Assembly: GCA_964017235.1 (NCBI GenBank)
Contig: OZ024936.1
Coordinates: forward strand, 48,287,028-48,351,027
DNA length: 64,000 bases
Source of the DNA: Sabellastarte sp. h YS-2021
Taxonomy: Eukaryota > Annelida > Polychaeta > Sabellida > Sabellidae
Direction of reading: 5' to 3'
The position numbers and the translations under genes are program-made. Shown piece by piece: positions 19,880 to 28,937 of this stretch. The notes below the pieces were generated by a model. That model was given only the letters and a program-made list of their open reading frames with translations, did no database searches and was not told where the DNA came from. Positions within the stretch are counted from its first letter, which is position 1; every line of letters starts with the position of its first letter.

Positions 19880-20088
19880 TCATTTGTACGACTGCTGGCC
19901 CTTGGCAGGTCTTGAGGAGTAAGAGGTAGACCGACCCTTGCCTTTCCTGAACTGTTTTTTCCCAATAGTTTTCCAGGCTGGCTTTTCTTGTCTTGAGTCC
20001 TTGTTGTTTCCGGACTTCTTTTCTGCCCGTTCATAGGGGTGATAACGACCCTTGCTGTGTCCGGAAGCAGAGTGGCTTTTAGCTTCAA
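17542..20088 (-). CDS. DIRS reverse transcriptase / RNase H / methyltransferase-like polyprotein
   Basis: Counted from 20088, reverse transcriptase spans about residues 200-470 with PFGLSTAP and the catalytic YLDD (HQYLDDWLV, ~372). RNase H follows (TDAS ~536; HLELKAVFLALKEF ~568; TDNTTVVAYINKEGG ~592; ADKLSR ~650). The C-terminal part (DLFATRFNHKLPRF ... DAYAFPP ... LIAPGWPNMPWF) corresponds to the Dam-like methyltransferase region of DIRS elements, but motif IV reads FPPT instead of (D/N)PP(W/Y), so activity is doubtful. The frame is +1 to gag and overlaps it by ~209 bp. The codon at 20088 is TTG; the first ATG is at 20034. A 36 bp tandem duplication (HQQTRDFLNVKA / HQQTRDLLNVKV) sits near residues 88-111. 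Confidence 0.93.
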   Translation of the reverse strand: MKLKATLLPDTARVVITPMNGQKRSPETTRTQDKKSQPGKLLGKNSSGKARVGLPLTPQDLPRASSRTNDSYSLNKLPIRLLAGSPHHQQTRDFLNVKAHQQTRDLLNVKVHVAHSVTTAPGQSQKKDLSPRPAVCTTKDYKLKSVKSALCVTPLSLATSVSNVPNVAQSPPVGARLQNFWETWLELGAGPKTIQNLREGYTLPFRIRPKLTRSPTVISCYANPHRNSYLLEALHQLMDKNAIELVQNPTSLGFFNRLFLVPKPNNKWRPILDLSKLNLFLKVEKFKMETPETIRTSLQQREWVTSVDFKDAYFHIPIQEQSRKYLRFHIQGRNYQFKALPFGLSTAPMEFTVVAKEVKLMATHKGIRIHQYLDDWLVRARSLQTCIQHTQILVKMCQDLGWLVNLEKSELEPKQVFNFVGYQFDLRSGRVRPTPDRWQNLQGKIQTLLLLPACPVRQFMSLIGLLTATEKQVHLGRLHMRPIQWHLKNNWRVPESLEKVIPLPRSLHPHLQWWLEESNVLQGQPLHPIKHALQIFTDASKEGWGAHLNELTARGSWSVPESKLHINHLELKAVFLALKEFQDLCTNQIVLVATDNTTVVAYINKEGGMKSGPLCALLWRILTWCSQRQVTLKARHIPGRLNVIADKLSRLNQTIQTEWSLLPDIFQRLCSKWHRPQIDLFATRFNHKLPRFVSPVPDTLAVAVDALTLPWEDLDAYAFPPTAILSKVVEKLLDSPCKRFILIAPGWPNMPWFWDLVTMSSQVPLSLPNLPNLLTQPFNQTPHRDLTNLNLHAWLLEPQKSKNRASLRQWQQELRLLKDNQPDQSMRQSGPFLKSGASLIRWTSGHHL

Positions 20089-22009
20089 ATTGGGCTATCT
20101 CCTCTTCGGCCCGCTTAATTGTGGCATCAGGGAAGAGAGTGGAGATGTGGAGAGGTGCCGTACGCAGAGCTGTGAGGGTGTCCTGTTTTATGCCAGTTCT
20201 TAGATGGCTGAGGTACGCATCCCGGCGGACTAAAGTGAGATTCCCCATGGTGATGAACACGAATTCGGACAAATGTTCCATGGACTTTGCTGCCGCCTGA
20301 GAGATGCTGGCATTGAAGTCCAATAAATATTGTAATTCCTCAACAGCCGGTGACACTTTGGCTGAACCCTTGCCTTTCTGTTCGGATCTTAAGACCTTGA
20401 TTTGATCTTTCATACTCTGCTGGACCTTAACCAGGCAGCGATTGAAGCTAGCACTCTGATTACATACAATGGATGCCTCTCTGGCAGACCTTTCCCACCT
20501 TCGTAAAGTTTCTTGTGAAATTCTGTGGGAAGCAGGGGGGGTAGAACCAAGTCCCGTATACCTTGCTATCCGGCTGTAACTACTGTTAAGCTTCACTGAG
20601 TCGGTATGCCATGTTGAAACTTTAGATGGTTCTGCTTTCTGATCGGTATGTAGACCATACCACTTAGCTTGGGAACGTGGTGGCCTGAGAAAAACGTCCT
20701 TGGCCAGACCTCCGGCTTCAGAACCTCTGGAAGGGTATCCTTCCGACAAACTTAAGTTGAGCTTGGAGAGTTTCTTGCACAGCCATTCTTCTGTGGGCAT
20801 TTTAACAGAGACTTTACCAGGAGTAACAGCTTTGGGCCCAGCAAAGGGGTTGTCTTCAGCTGTAGTAGCAGAACTGTCTACTTCTGGGATATGGGTCCAG
20901 CCCATATAAGAGCGAATGCCCTGCATGGTGTCCCGGTAGGTCTGCTCTTCTGATACCGGCTGATCTTGATCCATAAGAGAAAGTTCCGGATCTTCAGAAA
21001 GCTCTCCTTCCTCAGTATACAAGTCAAGGAGGGGTCTGTCCGACAGATCACTACCGGCCTCTGATGAAAAACTTGAGACACTGTCCTGACGAGATCTGTG
21101 TAGGACTGGTGAAGCGGAATCTGCTGTGTCAGATGGAGTAGGTCGGCCGGATGGGTCGGAGATAGCATCCGGTGGTAAATTTGGTCGGTCAGTCTTGATT
21201 TGACTGGAAGGCTGGTGCGTAAGCGCAGTGGAGCCTTTTGAGGAAGCAGGTCGGCTGGTTTTAGTTTGACTGGCCGGCTGATGCTTAGAAGCAGAGGAGC
21301 CCGTACCAGGAAACTTTGTAGTCGTTGAAGACTGTTGACTGATCTTAGCTTTACTGGTCGGCTGATGCCTTTCGGCAGAGGAGCCAGTTCCAGGAAGCGT
21401 AGTTGAAGAGGAAGGTCGGATGAAGGGTTCAGAAGAGTGAGAAACAGAAGCTGGAGGTGAACGGGCCGGAGTCACTTTCACGTCAGCAGAGAAGTTAGGT
21501 TCCATGTTTCTGGCCAACAGAAGGGCCTCCAGCCGGTTGAAACGTTCAGCCCATTTAGAGTCTAACGTGGCTATCTTGTCGTCTGTAGAACCCTGAGAAG
21601 CTTTAGAAGTAGAAGCAGAGGGAGATTTTTCCCGTTTAGCAATCTTCTTTGTGTCCTTTTTGGTTTTCTTGTCTGGTGGGGGCTCAGTAGGTGAAATAGC
21701 TTTCTTTTCTACAGGCCCAATAACGGACACATTTGATGGATCTACAAGTTCTTCACTGTCTTTAGCTGGAGTTGCTTCCAGTTTCTTTGCTTCTCTCTTT
21801 TCTTTTTTAATACGATATGAGGGAGTGGCAAGCTGAAGGCGTTGTTCTTCAGAGAAGGCATTGCAAATTTTACAATCCGTGGACTGGGGATTTTTAACAC
21901 AGTCATCAGACCCCTTACCCTTCTCACGACATCTTGCACAAAAAGCATGAGAGTCAAAATTCGCCATTGCGTGGCCACAACTCCCTCTGCGTTGTCCTGG
22001 GGACGACAT
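19880..22009 (-). CDS. DIRS Gag-like protein
   Basis: The start is taken at the ATG at 22009; the open frame reaches 22036, but that codon is TTG. The product has about 709 residues. Near the N-terminus is a Cys/His cluster (SCGHAMANFDSHAFCARC, then DDC and DCKIC) typical of DIRS gags. A Ser/Pro/Lys-rich middle has three imperfect repeats of GSSA..HQP.S..K, followed by an acidic stretch (EEGELSEDPELS), an alpha-helical core and a very basic C-terminus (KGRYHPYERAEKK, RKGKGRSTSYSSR) suited to nucleic-acid binding. It would package the RNA. The stop is TGA followed by CAG TTA, a leaky-stop context, and the frame continues open into the recombinase. Confidence 0.9.
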   Translation of the reverse strand: MSSPGQRRGSCGHAMANFDSHAFCARCREKGKGSDDCVKNPQSTDCKICNAFSEEQRLQLATPSYRIKKEKREAKKLEATPAKDSEELVDPSNVSVIGPVEKKAISPTEPPPDKKTKKDTKKIAKREKSPSASTSKASQGSTDDKIATLDSKWAERFNRLEALLLARNMEPNFSADVKVTPARSPPASVSHSSEPFIRPSSSTTLPGTGSSAERHQPTSKAKISQQSSTTTKFPGTGSSASKHQPASQTKTSRPASSKGSTALTHQPSSQIKTDRPNLPPDAISDPSGRPTPSDTADSASPVLHRSRQDSVSSFSSEAGSDLSDRPLLDLYTEEGELSEDPELSLMDQDQPVSEEQTYRDTMQGIRSYMGWTHIPEVDSSATTAEDNPFAGPKAVTPGKVSVKMPTEEWLCKKLSKLNLSLSEGYPSRGSEAGGLAKDVFLRPPRSQAKWYGLHTDQKAEPSKVSTWHTDSVKLNSSYSRIARYTGLGSTPPASHRISQETLRRWERSAREASIVCNQSASFNRCLVKVQQSMKDQIKVLRSEQKGKGSAKVSPAVEELQYLLDFNASISQAAAKSMEHLSEFVFITMGNLTLVRRDAYLSHLRTGIKQDTLTALRTAPLHISTLFPDATIKRAEEEIAQFEAKSHSASGHSKGRYHPYERAEKKSGNNKDSRQEKPAWKTIGKKQFRKGKGRSTSYSSRPAKGQQSYK

Positions 22010-22124
22010 GATAGTTCTTGAAGATGATGATAACAAATAAAACTGGAGATGATAAGAAATTCTAACATAAACGCTGATAATTCTTTGCTGAATAAATTTC
22101 CAAGTGCACAGTCATGCGCCAAAC

Positions 22125-22303
22125 GAAAAAGATGCTATGACGTCACTCTGTCTAGACAGGAAGGAAGTACGACACGCCATCTGGCGAGTGCACAGTACTG
22201 GGCCGGCCTAGACGGTGGAGACACAGGACGTCTTTTTCTGATGTTTGGCGGGCCGGTCCGCGCCGACCGGATAAGCTATTGTCCATTGGATAGGATGTAT
22301 TAA
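22125..22303. repeat. DIRS inverted terminal repeat, 5' side
   Basis: Inverted partner of 15944-16120. In the direction of transcription it precedes gag by ~115 bp and so probably contains the promoter. Confidence 0.95.
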
Positions 22304-22469
22304 CGCAATAAAATGGTAACTGAACAGCAAGTTCGAAAGAAATTCCGAAGCTGACAGAAGAAAAGGATAAAAAAGTTGTGCCCTGTAAATGGTATTATGA
22401 AGGAAAATAACAAGGTAATTGTTTAAGTGTAAAAAATAGGTTAAAACATATTTAAAGAAATACTACAAA

Positions 22470-23010
22470 TGCAATATCCTCGTTCGACCTTGAAGAAGGG
22501 GTCCAAGGTCAAATCTAACCACACAAATACATTCCCAGCCCATGATTTCCTATGGTTTACCATTCCAAACCTCTAGGACCAATTATAAATGAGTTATAAG
22601 CACTTTTAAGCTTGGCTGTCCTCATTTGACCTTGAAGGAGGGGTCCAAAGGTCAAATCTGACCATACCAAAAGATTCCGAGCCAATGATTTCCTATGGGA
22701 TGGTTTACCATCCCAAATCTCTGTCACCAATAATAAGCGAGTTGTAGGCACTTTCAATTTTCGCTATCCTCATTTGACCTTGAAGGAGGGTTCCAAGGTC
22801 AAATCGGACCATATCAACAGATTCACAGCCCATGATTTCCTGTCTGTTTACCATCCGAAACCTCTGGGACCAATAATAAGCGAGTTATAAGCACTTTTAA
22901 GTTTGGCTATCCTTGTTTGACCTTGAAGGAGGGATCATTGAAGGTCAAATCTGACCACACCAAAAGATTCCCACCCCATGATTTCCTACAGGTTGGTTTA
23001 AGCACTTTTC
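22470..23010. repeat. ~146 bp satellite array A in copy 2
   Basis: Same unit as 11190-12125 ('ttgaccttgaaggaggggtc', 'gcccatgatttcct', 'ggaccaataataagcgagtt'). Confidence 0.88.
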
Positions 23011-24117
23011 ATGACTGACAAAAAACACCTGTGGCGGCCATCTTGTTTCTCAAAATGAGGCCAAAAATATTCCCAGACAACATTTTATGGTTATTAATAT
23101 ATACTGCAAACTTAAGAAAGCTAGCTATAATATTTTTTTTCAAAAAAACTTCAAAGGAACTATTACTCAGCTATGCAATGAGCTACATGTCTGAAATTTT
23201 ACTATGTTATAGCTAACCCAAAAGTAGGTGAACAACATATTTAAGCAAACTACTGTAAATGCAATAGTTTTCAAGCTACAACTCATTTACTCAATAGTGA
23301 GAACCTGAAAATAGCTATTGCTCCGCTATGCCATGAGCTATAGGTCTGTAATTTCACTATGTTATAGCTGACCCAAAAGTAGGTGAACAATATATTTTAA
23401 CAAAATACTCCAAATGCAATATTTTTCAAGTTATAGCTGATTTACTCAACAGTCAGTACCTGAGAATAGCTATTGCTCAGTTGTGCCATGAGCTATAGGT
23501 CTATAATTTCACTATGTTATAGCTCTGACCCACAAGTAGCTGATTCCCACCCCATGATTTCCTACAGGTTGGTTTAAGCACTTTTCATGACTGACAAAAA
23601 ACACCTGTGGCGGCCATCTTGTTTCTCAAAATGAGGCCAAAAATATTCCCAGACAACATTTTATGGTTATTAATATATACTGCAAACTTAAGAAAGCTAG
23701 CTATAATATTTTTTTTCAAAAAAACCTCAAAGGAACTATTACTCAGCTATGCAATGAGCTACATGTCTGAAATTTTACTATGTTATAGCTAACCCAAAAG
23801 TAGGTGAACAACATATTTAAGCAAACTACTGTAAATGCAATAGTTTTCAAGCTACAACTGATTTACTCAATAGTGAGAACCTGAAAATAGCTATTGCTCC
23901 GCTATGCCATGAGCTATAGGTCTGTAATTTCACTATGTTATAGCTGACCCAAAAGTAGGTGAACAATATATCTTAACAAAATACTCCAAATGCAATATTT
24001 TTCAAGTTATAGCTGATTTACTCAACAGTCACTACCTGAGAATAGCTATTGCTCAGTTGTGCCATGAGCTATAGGTCTATAATTTCACTATGTTATAGCT
24101 CTGACCCAAAAGTAGCT
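22966..24117. repeat. Recent 576 bp tandem duplication
   Basis: 22966-23541 and 23542-24117 are almost identical, from 'gattcccaccccatgatttc' through several array B units. The two open frames at 23031 and 23607 encode identical peptides for this reason and are not genes. Confidence 0.9.
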
Positions 24118-25120
24118 GAATAACATATTTGCACAAATTTCTGTAAATGCAATAGTTTTCCAATTATAACTGATTTACTCAACAGTGAGAACTTCAAAGT
24201 AGCTATTACTCAGCTATGAAATGAGCCACAGGTCTGAAACTTCACTATGTTATAGCTGACCCCAAAATAGGTGAATAACATATTGAAACAAAATACTCTA
24301 AATGCAATAGTTTTCAAGTTATAAGTGATTTACTCAACAGTGATAACCTAAAAGTAGCTATTACTCAGCTATGCCATGAGCTACAGGTCTGAAATTTTAC
24401 TATGTTGTAGCTGGCCCAAAAGTAGCTGAATAACATATTTATACGAAATTCTCTAAATGCAATAGTTTTTAAGTTACAAGTGATTTTACTCATGATGGAA
24501 GTTACTGAAAAGCCCAAAAGTAGCTATTACTCACTTAGCTATTGAGACAGACACCCAACTTACTCACCATATTGTAGCTATGAAAAAAGTAGCTGAATAA
24601 CATATTTTAACAAAATGCTCTAAATGCAACACTTTTCAAGTTATAAGTGATTTACTCAACAGTGATAACCTAAAAGTAGCTATTACTCAGCTATGCCATG
24701 AGCTACAGGTCTGAAATTTTACTATGTTATAGCTGACCCAAAAGTAGCTGAATAACATCTTTATACGAAATTCTCTAAATGCAATAGTTTTCAAGTTATA
24801 AGCGATTTACTCAACAGTGATAACCTAAAAGTAGCTATTACTCAGCTATGCCATGAGCTACAGGTCTGAAATTTCACTATGTTATAGCTGGCCCAAAAGT
24901 AGCTGAATAACATTTATACGAAATTCTCTAAATGCAATAGTTTTTAAGTTACAAGTGATTTTACTCATAATGGAAGTTACTGAAAAGCCCAAAAGTAGCT
25001 ATTACTCACTTAGCTATTGAGACAGACACCCAACTTACTCACCATATTGTAGCTATGAAAAAAGTAGCTGAACAACATATTTTCACAAAATGCTGTTAAT
25101 GCAACACTTTTGAAGTTATA
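23140..25120. repeat. ~154 bp satellite array B in copy 2
   Basis: Same unit as 12126-14620, with diverged closing units ('attgagacagacacccaact') appearing twice (24480-24640, 24950-25110). The tail to 25548 matches the tail of copy 1. Confidence 0.88.
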
Positions 25121-25548
25121 AGTGATTTAGTGCATGATTTCATGAATTTTAATGCATTAAAAATTATTAAAAAAATTTATTTAAAAAAAAGTAAGACAGA
25201 TCCAGGTCTCATACTCACACAAGAGAATCTACCTCTGGCCTAGTACATATATGCAAGATATGAGAGAAATCCCTGCAATAGTCACTGAGAAAATTGTGAT
25301 AAAAAGTTGAAATTTTCACACTTTTGGTGGGGGTACCCCCCTTGTAATGTCTCTAGCAAACAGACGAACAGACAGATTTGCATGCCTTGAACAATTTTTC
25401 ATCCTCGATAGATAAGGTATCTTTTAAAAAAAACAGCATGTCTCTAGGCCTTGTAGTTTTGGAGCAGAAGTTGTTCACGCGGACGCGTACGCCCACGCCG
25501 CAGTGATGACATAATGTCAGCTGACTGACAAGTCAGCTGACATAAAAA

Positions 25549-25980
25549 TAGAAAAACAAAGCCAGAGGGTTTATTCCAATTTTATGACTTTTAAGCAGGC
25601 CATAGCTCTACTTATATTGCGAGTTTAATGTCACCATAAAGTCAGGATATTCTTTTGGCAAATATTCATATATATATGCCAAGTTTGGTTGAAAAAAAGT
25701 GAAGAACTAAGTGAACTGGAGGGTCAAAGCCCCTTTTTGGACATTAAGGTGACCTTAAGGTTGCAGATACAGGGCTGAAACTTCGGCACGTGAAAGATCA
25801 TCAAAAAGTAGCTGAATAACTTATTCCAACAAATCCTGGTCAACTTAACATAGATTTCCCCTGTTGACCGATATATATGTGTGTGTGCAAAGTTGGAATG
25901 AAATCTCTGATAGCATTTTTCAGTTACCATGCAAGAGCGACGGACGTGAAACCAGTATATCTCCAACTCTTGTCTGGGAA
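25549..25980. repeat. Old repeat (base layer), segment 3
   Basis: It matches 33075-33400 ('accataaagtcaggat', 'gcagatacagggc.aaaactt', 'atcaaaaagtagct.aataa'). It completes the repeat begun at 10741. Confidence 0.75.
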
Positions 25981-26014
25981 TATAATGAGTATATAACGGT
26001 TACCACAGAATTAC

Positions 26015-26154
26015 CTGGGCACTGTCCCCGTGACTAAGCAATATCTTCATTATATCAATGCGTCCATGTTTGATGGAGAGATGAAGTGGTTTCATACCCG
26101 AATCACCTGATACATTTGTCTCTGCTCCCATTTTTAGCAATTCCTTTACCACCT
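26015..26154 (-). CDS. Ankyrin-repeat protein, exon 2
   Basis: Acceptor TTTGATTACAG precedes 26154; donor CAG|GTAATT follows 26015. It has 140 nt, enters in phase 1 and leaves in phase 0. The split codon G|AG joins exon 1 (SEGNV) to EVVKELLKMGAETNVSGDSG, then MKPLHLSIKHGRIDIMKILL and SHGDSAQ. The GNVEVVKELLKMGAE junction reproduces the ankyrin consensus exactly across the splice, which is strong support for the model. Confidence 0.88.
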
Positions 26155-26540
26155 CTGTAATCAAAGAAAAACAAGGGCACTATAGACATAACGAGTGCAA
26201 TGAGAGAGCCTATCTATCACATACTTTGTTAACTGTCAAACAGTTGTGTTGGAAAGTCTAGAATATATATAAAAATACGCATGTATATGTTTATAAGAAA
26301 GACTTCCTTTCTTACACACTTAGTATATAAAACACACAGTTCTGCACCCATTTCATTATACATGTTGTATTTTTATAATGAAGTAGTACAAATATACCAG
26401 AAGATTTTTGCTTCAATAATGAAATCCTGATTATTTTTGGCTTGTCATACAATCATCTAAAGCCTGGTGATTTGTGTAATTATGAGTTCATAAAACAGCA
26501 ATTATGTTTTGTCATAGAATGTTTCAAGTTAACCTGTGTG
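26155..26540. other. Intron 1, unassigned
   Basis: Non-coding AT-rich sequence up to a ~100 bp piece (26550-26645) of the 148 bp dispersed repeat. Confidence 0.35.
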
Positions 26541-26549
26541 TGGTTAACT

Positions 26550-26645
26550 CAGTCACACCATGATGTTGCCCACCCATACCCTCTTATCAATGTCCCTACC
26601 AGGTATCAACTTCCTACACCTTATGGTTTCCGAGATATCTACATT
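26550..26645. repeat. Single unit of the 148 bp dispersed repeat
   Basis: Contains 'gtcacaccatgatg', 'ccctaccaggtatcaacttc' and 'ccttatggtttccgagatat', as at 3540-3925. Confidence 0.65.
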
Positions 26646-26779
26646 TTTCACCAAGGCAAATACTAATATAAACAAATATAACTAGAGGAATGCTTTTGCT
26701 AACAAAAGCGAAGTGTCCCTGAAAGTTTAAAATGCTTTGTGGTTTTAATAAGCATGCTGTAAAGCTAAGAATGCACAAA

Positions 26780-27750
26780 GCTGCACTGTATGCTTTCCCA
26801 ATACCTCTTAATACATTCTGAAGCTATAAAAGCAACGATCAAGGAGATATAAAGCAAAAACTCCAAAGCAGCTGTTTATGACCCCAGTTTGGCCCATAAG
26901 GGGGGGTCAGGGGTAAAACTGACCGGCTATTTAGACTCTCCACATATGCTTTCCCAATACCTCTTAATACATTCTGAAGGTCTAAAAGCAACAATAAAGG
27001 AGATATAAGGCAAAAGTCCAAAGCAACTATTTTATGACCCCAGTTTGACCCATAAAGGGGGGTCGGGGGATAAAACTGACCGGCTATTTAGATTCTCCAC
27101 ATATGCTTTCCCAATACCTCTTAATACATTCTGAAGCTATAAAAGCAACGATAAAGGAGATATAAGGTAAAAACTCCAAAGCAGCTATTTACGACCCCAG
27201 TTTGGCCCATAAGGGGGGGTCAGGGGGTAAAACTGACCGGCTATTTAGACTCTCCACATATGCTTTCCCAATACCTCTTAATACATTCTGAAGGTATAAA
27301 AGCAACAATAAAGGAGATATAAGGCAAAAACTCAAAATCAGCTATTTTATGACCCCAGTTTGACCCATAGGGGGGGGGGGGGGGGGGATAAAACTGACCG
27401 GCTATTTAGATTCTCCACATATGCTTTCCCAATACCTCTTAATACATTCTGAAGCTATAAAAGCAACGATAAAGGAGATACAAGGCAAAAACTCCAAAGC
27501 AGCTATTTATGACCCCAGTTTGGCCCGTAAGGGGGGTCGGGGGGGTAAAACTGACCGGCTATTTAGACTCTCCACATATGCTTTCCCAATACCTCTTAAT
27601 ACATTCTGAAGGTATAAAAGCAACGATAAAGGAGATATAAGGCAAAAACTCAAAATCAGCTATTTTATGACCCCAGTTTGACCCATAAGGGGAGGCCGTG
27701 GTGTAAAACTGACCGGCTATTTAGACTCTCCACATATGCTTTCCTATTAC
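26780..27750. repeat. 158 bp tandem array with G-runs, six units
   Basis: 'gctttcccaatacctcttaa' recurs near 26790, 26948, 27106, 27266, 27424 and 27582. Each unit has a G-rich segment after 'cccat'; one has an 18-base G run (27370-27387). Confidence 0.9.
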
Positions 27751-28080
27751 CTCCCAGTACATTTTATAGCTCTAAATGCAATACTTAAGAAGATAATAGG
27801 GGGGTTGACCTAAATTTAAGGCTTTCAGATTGGAAGGTGTCAGAAAATCACTCATAAATGAGACATTTTTCAAGGGATTGCTCCCAAAATCTAATCAGCT
27901 TGCGTTTTCGATAGTATGAACAGGTGTGTCAAATTATAAGGCTGTGTAGCAAGCAGTAGTTTTTCCTGAACTGTGATGACGGGGAGGGGGGTGTACTTCA
28001 AAAAAATTGTTTTTGATCATGTGACCTTCATAAAGGTCAAATTTAAGCATGCAGAAAGAAAAATTTCCCCACGCCTAAGG
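27751..28080. other. Spacer between arrays
   Basis: Diverged end of the 158 bp array and linking sequence; no gene. Confidence 0.4.
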
Positions 28081-28089
28081 TATATAACT

Positions 28090-28560
28090 GCCAAGTTATA
28101 AGCACTTTTAAGTTCGGCTGTCCTCATTTGACCTTCAAGGAGGGGCCCAAGGTCAAATCCGACCATGCCAGAAGATTCCCAGCCCATGATTTCCTATATG
28201 TTGGTTTACCATCCCAAACATCTAGGACCAATAATAAGTGAGTTATAAGCACTTTTAAGTTTGGCTGTCCTCATTTGACCTTGAAGGAGGGGTCCAAGGT
28301 CAAATCCGACCACGCCAGCAGATTCCCAGCCCATGATTTCTTATATGTTGGTTTACCATCCCAAACCTCTAGGACCAATAATAAGCGAGTTATAGGCACT
28401 TTTACCTTTGGCTATCCTCGTTTGACCTTGAAGGAGGGGTCCAAGGTCAAATCTGACCACATCAAAAGATTCACAGCACATGATTTCCTATAGGTTGGCT
28501 TCACATTGCAAACCTCTAGGACCAATAATAAGGGAGATATAGGCACTTTTAAAGTCCTCT
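28090..28560. repeat. ~146 bp satellite array A, third location
   Basis: Three units with 'cctcatttgaccttgaagga' and 'aggaccaataataag', as at 11190 and 22470. Confidence 0.88.
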
Positions 28561-28909
28561 ATGTGGGTTACTTCGGCACTCCGTGGATGACCTTGAGTTA
28601 GGAGCTTCAAGGTCAAATGTGTGCAAGGTTGTACAGGACATGTATATGTGTCATACATATCACCTATGAAGAGATTCAACCTTCTACCTATGAGGAACAG
28701 CCAGTAGAAAAATGTAGATTATTTTCAAAGAAATGCCCGTGGCAGCATCTTGTTTTTCAGAATGAGGCTATTTTCCTTCCCAGAGAAGCTTACCCCCCAA
28801 TGAAGATATCCTGCAAATTTGGTGAAACTAGCTGCTGTTGTTTTCCTCTTAGAGCGTTAACGCCGAAAATCTCTCTACGCACGGCGGCGGCGTAGCGAAT
28901 GCTAAACCA

Positions 28910-28937
28910 AAGTATCCACCGGATGCTTCCGGTGGAT
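28910..28937. repeat. 12 bp stem hairpin
   Basis: GTATCCACCGGA and TCCGGTGGATAC are perfect inverted arms around TGCT. It lies just past the right end of the Helitron-like block and may be a terminal structure or a small foldback. Confidence 0.75.

Larger units (their letters stand above)
15906..22314 (-). mobile_element. DIRS-type tyrosine-recombinase retrotransposon, nearly intact
   Basis: The element has inverted terminal repeats, an internal complementary region that joins the two ends, and three long overlapping frames (gag; RT/RNase H/methyltransferase-like; tyrosine recombinase) without visible damage. It sits in the second Helitron-like element. The first copy keeps the empty site (10997-11016, 'acagtaaatggtaactgaac'). 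Left junction 'acagtAAAT|tgcaaa' and right junction 'aataAAAT|ggtaac' share AAAT, which occurs once in the empty site, so integration was by crossover with no target duplication. This fits circle integration by a tyrosine recombinase. It lies in sense orientation inside intron 2 of the ankyrin gene. The intact frames suggest recent activity. Confidence 0.95.
15791..25548 (-). mobile_element. Helitron-like satellite-bearing element, copy 2, carrying a DIRS insertion
   Basis: It has the same ends as copy 1. The low end shows a perfect hairpin GTGCCCGTTCACGGGCAC plus TCTCCTCTTG (minus strand); the high end is TTTTTATGTCAGCTGAC. It interrupts 'attttaaaaa|tagaaaaac', contiguous at about 33072-33095 in the undisturbed copy, so it was an A|T insertion with no duplication. 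Without the DIRS element it is about 3.35 kb. Array B in this copy is shorter, and a 576 bp stretch is duplicated. Confidence 0.75.
26682..28890 (-). mobile_element. Helitron-type element with satellite arrays (left end certain, right end approximate)
   Basis: The minus-strand 3' end is GCTTTTGTTAGCAAAAGC (hairpin 26692-26709), then ATTCCTCTAG followed by T, a textbook Helitron terminus. Inside are a 158 bp array and an array A block, then a conserved tail ending near 'acgcacggcggcggcgtagc' (28876). No helicase gene is present. Confidence 0.55.

Noticed and set aside
22009-22036. Gag start nine codons upstream of the ATG
   Set aside because: The codon at 22036 is TTG; the first ATG, at 22009, directly precedes the conserved Cys/His cluster and is preferred.
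20052-22303. Plus-strand and third-frame open frames across gag
   Set aside because: They are shadows of the gag frame; compositions are not protein-like in these frames.
23031-23792. Two identical 61-codon open frames
   Set aside because: They are the two halves of a 576 bp duplication within satellite DNA; the peptide has no coding features.
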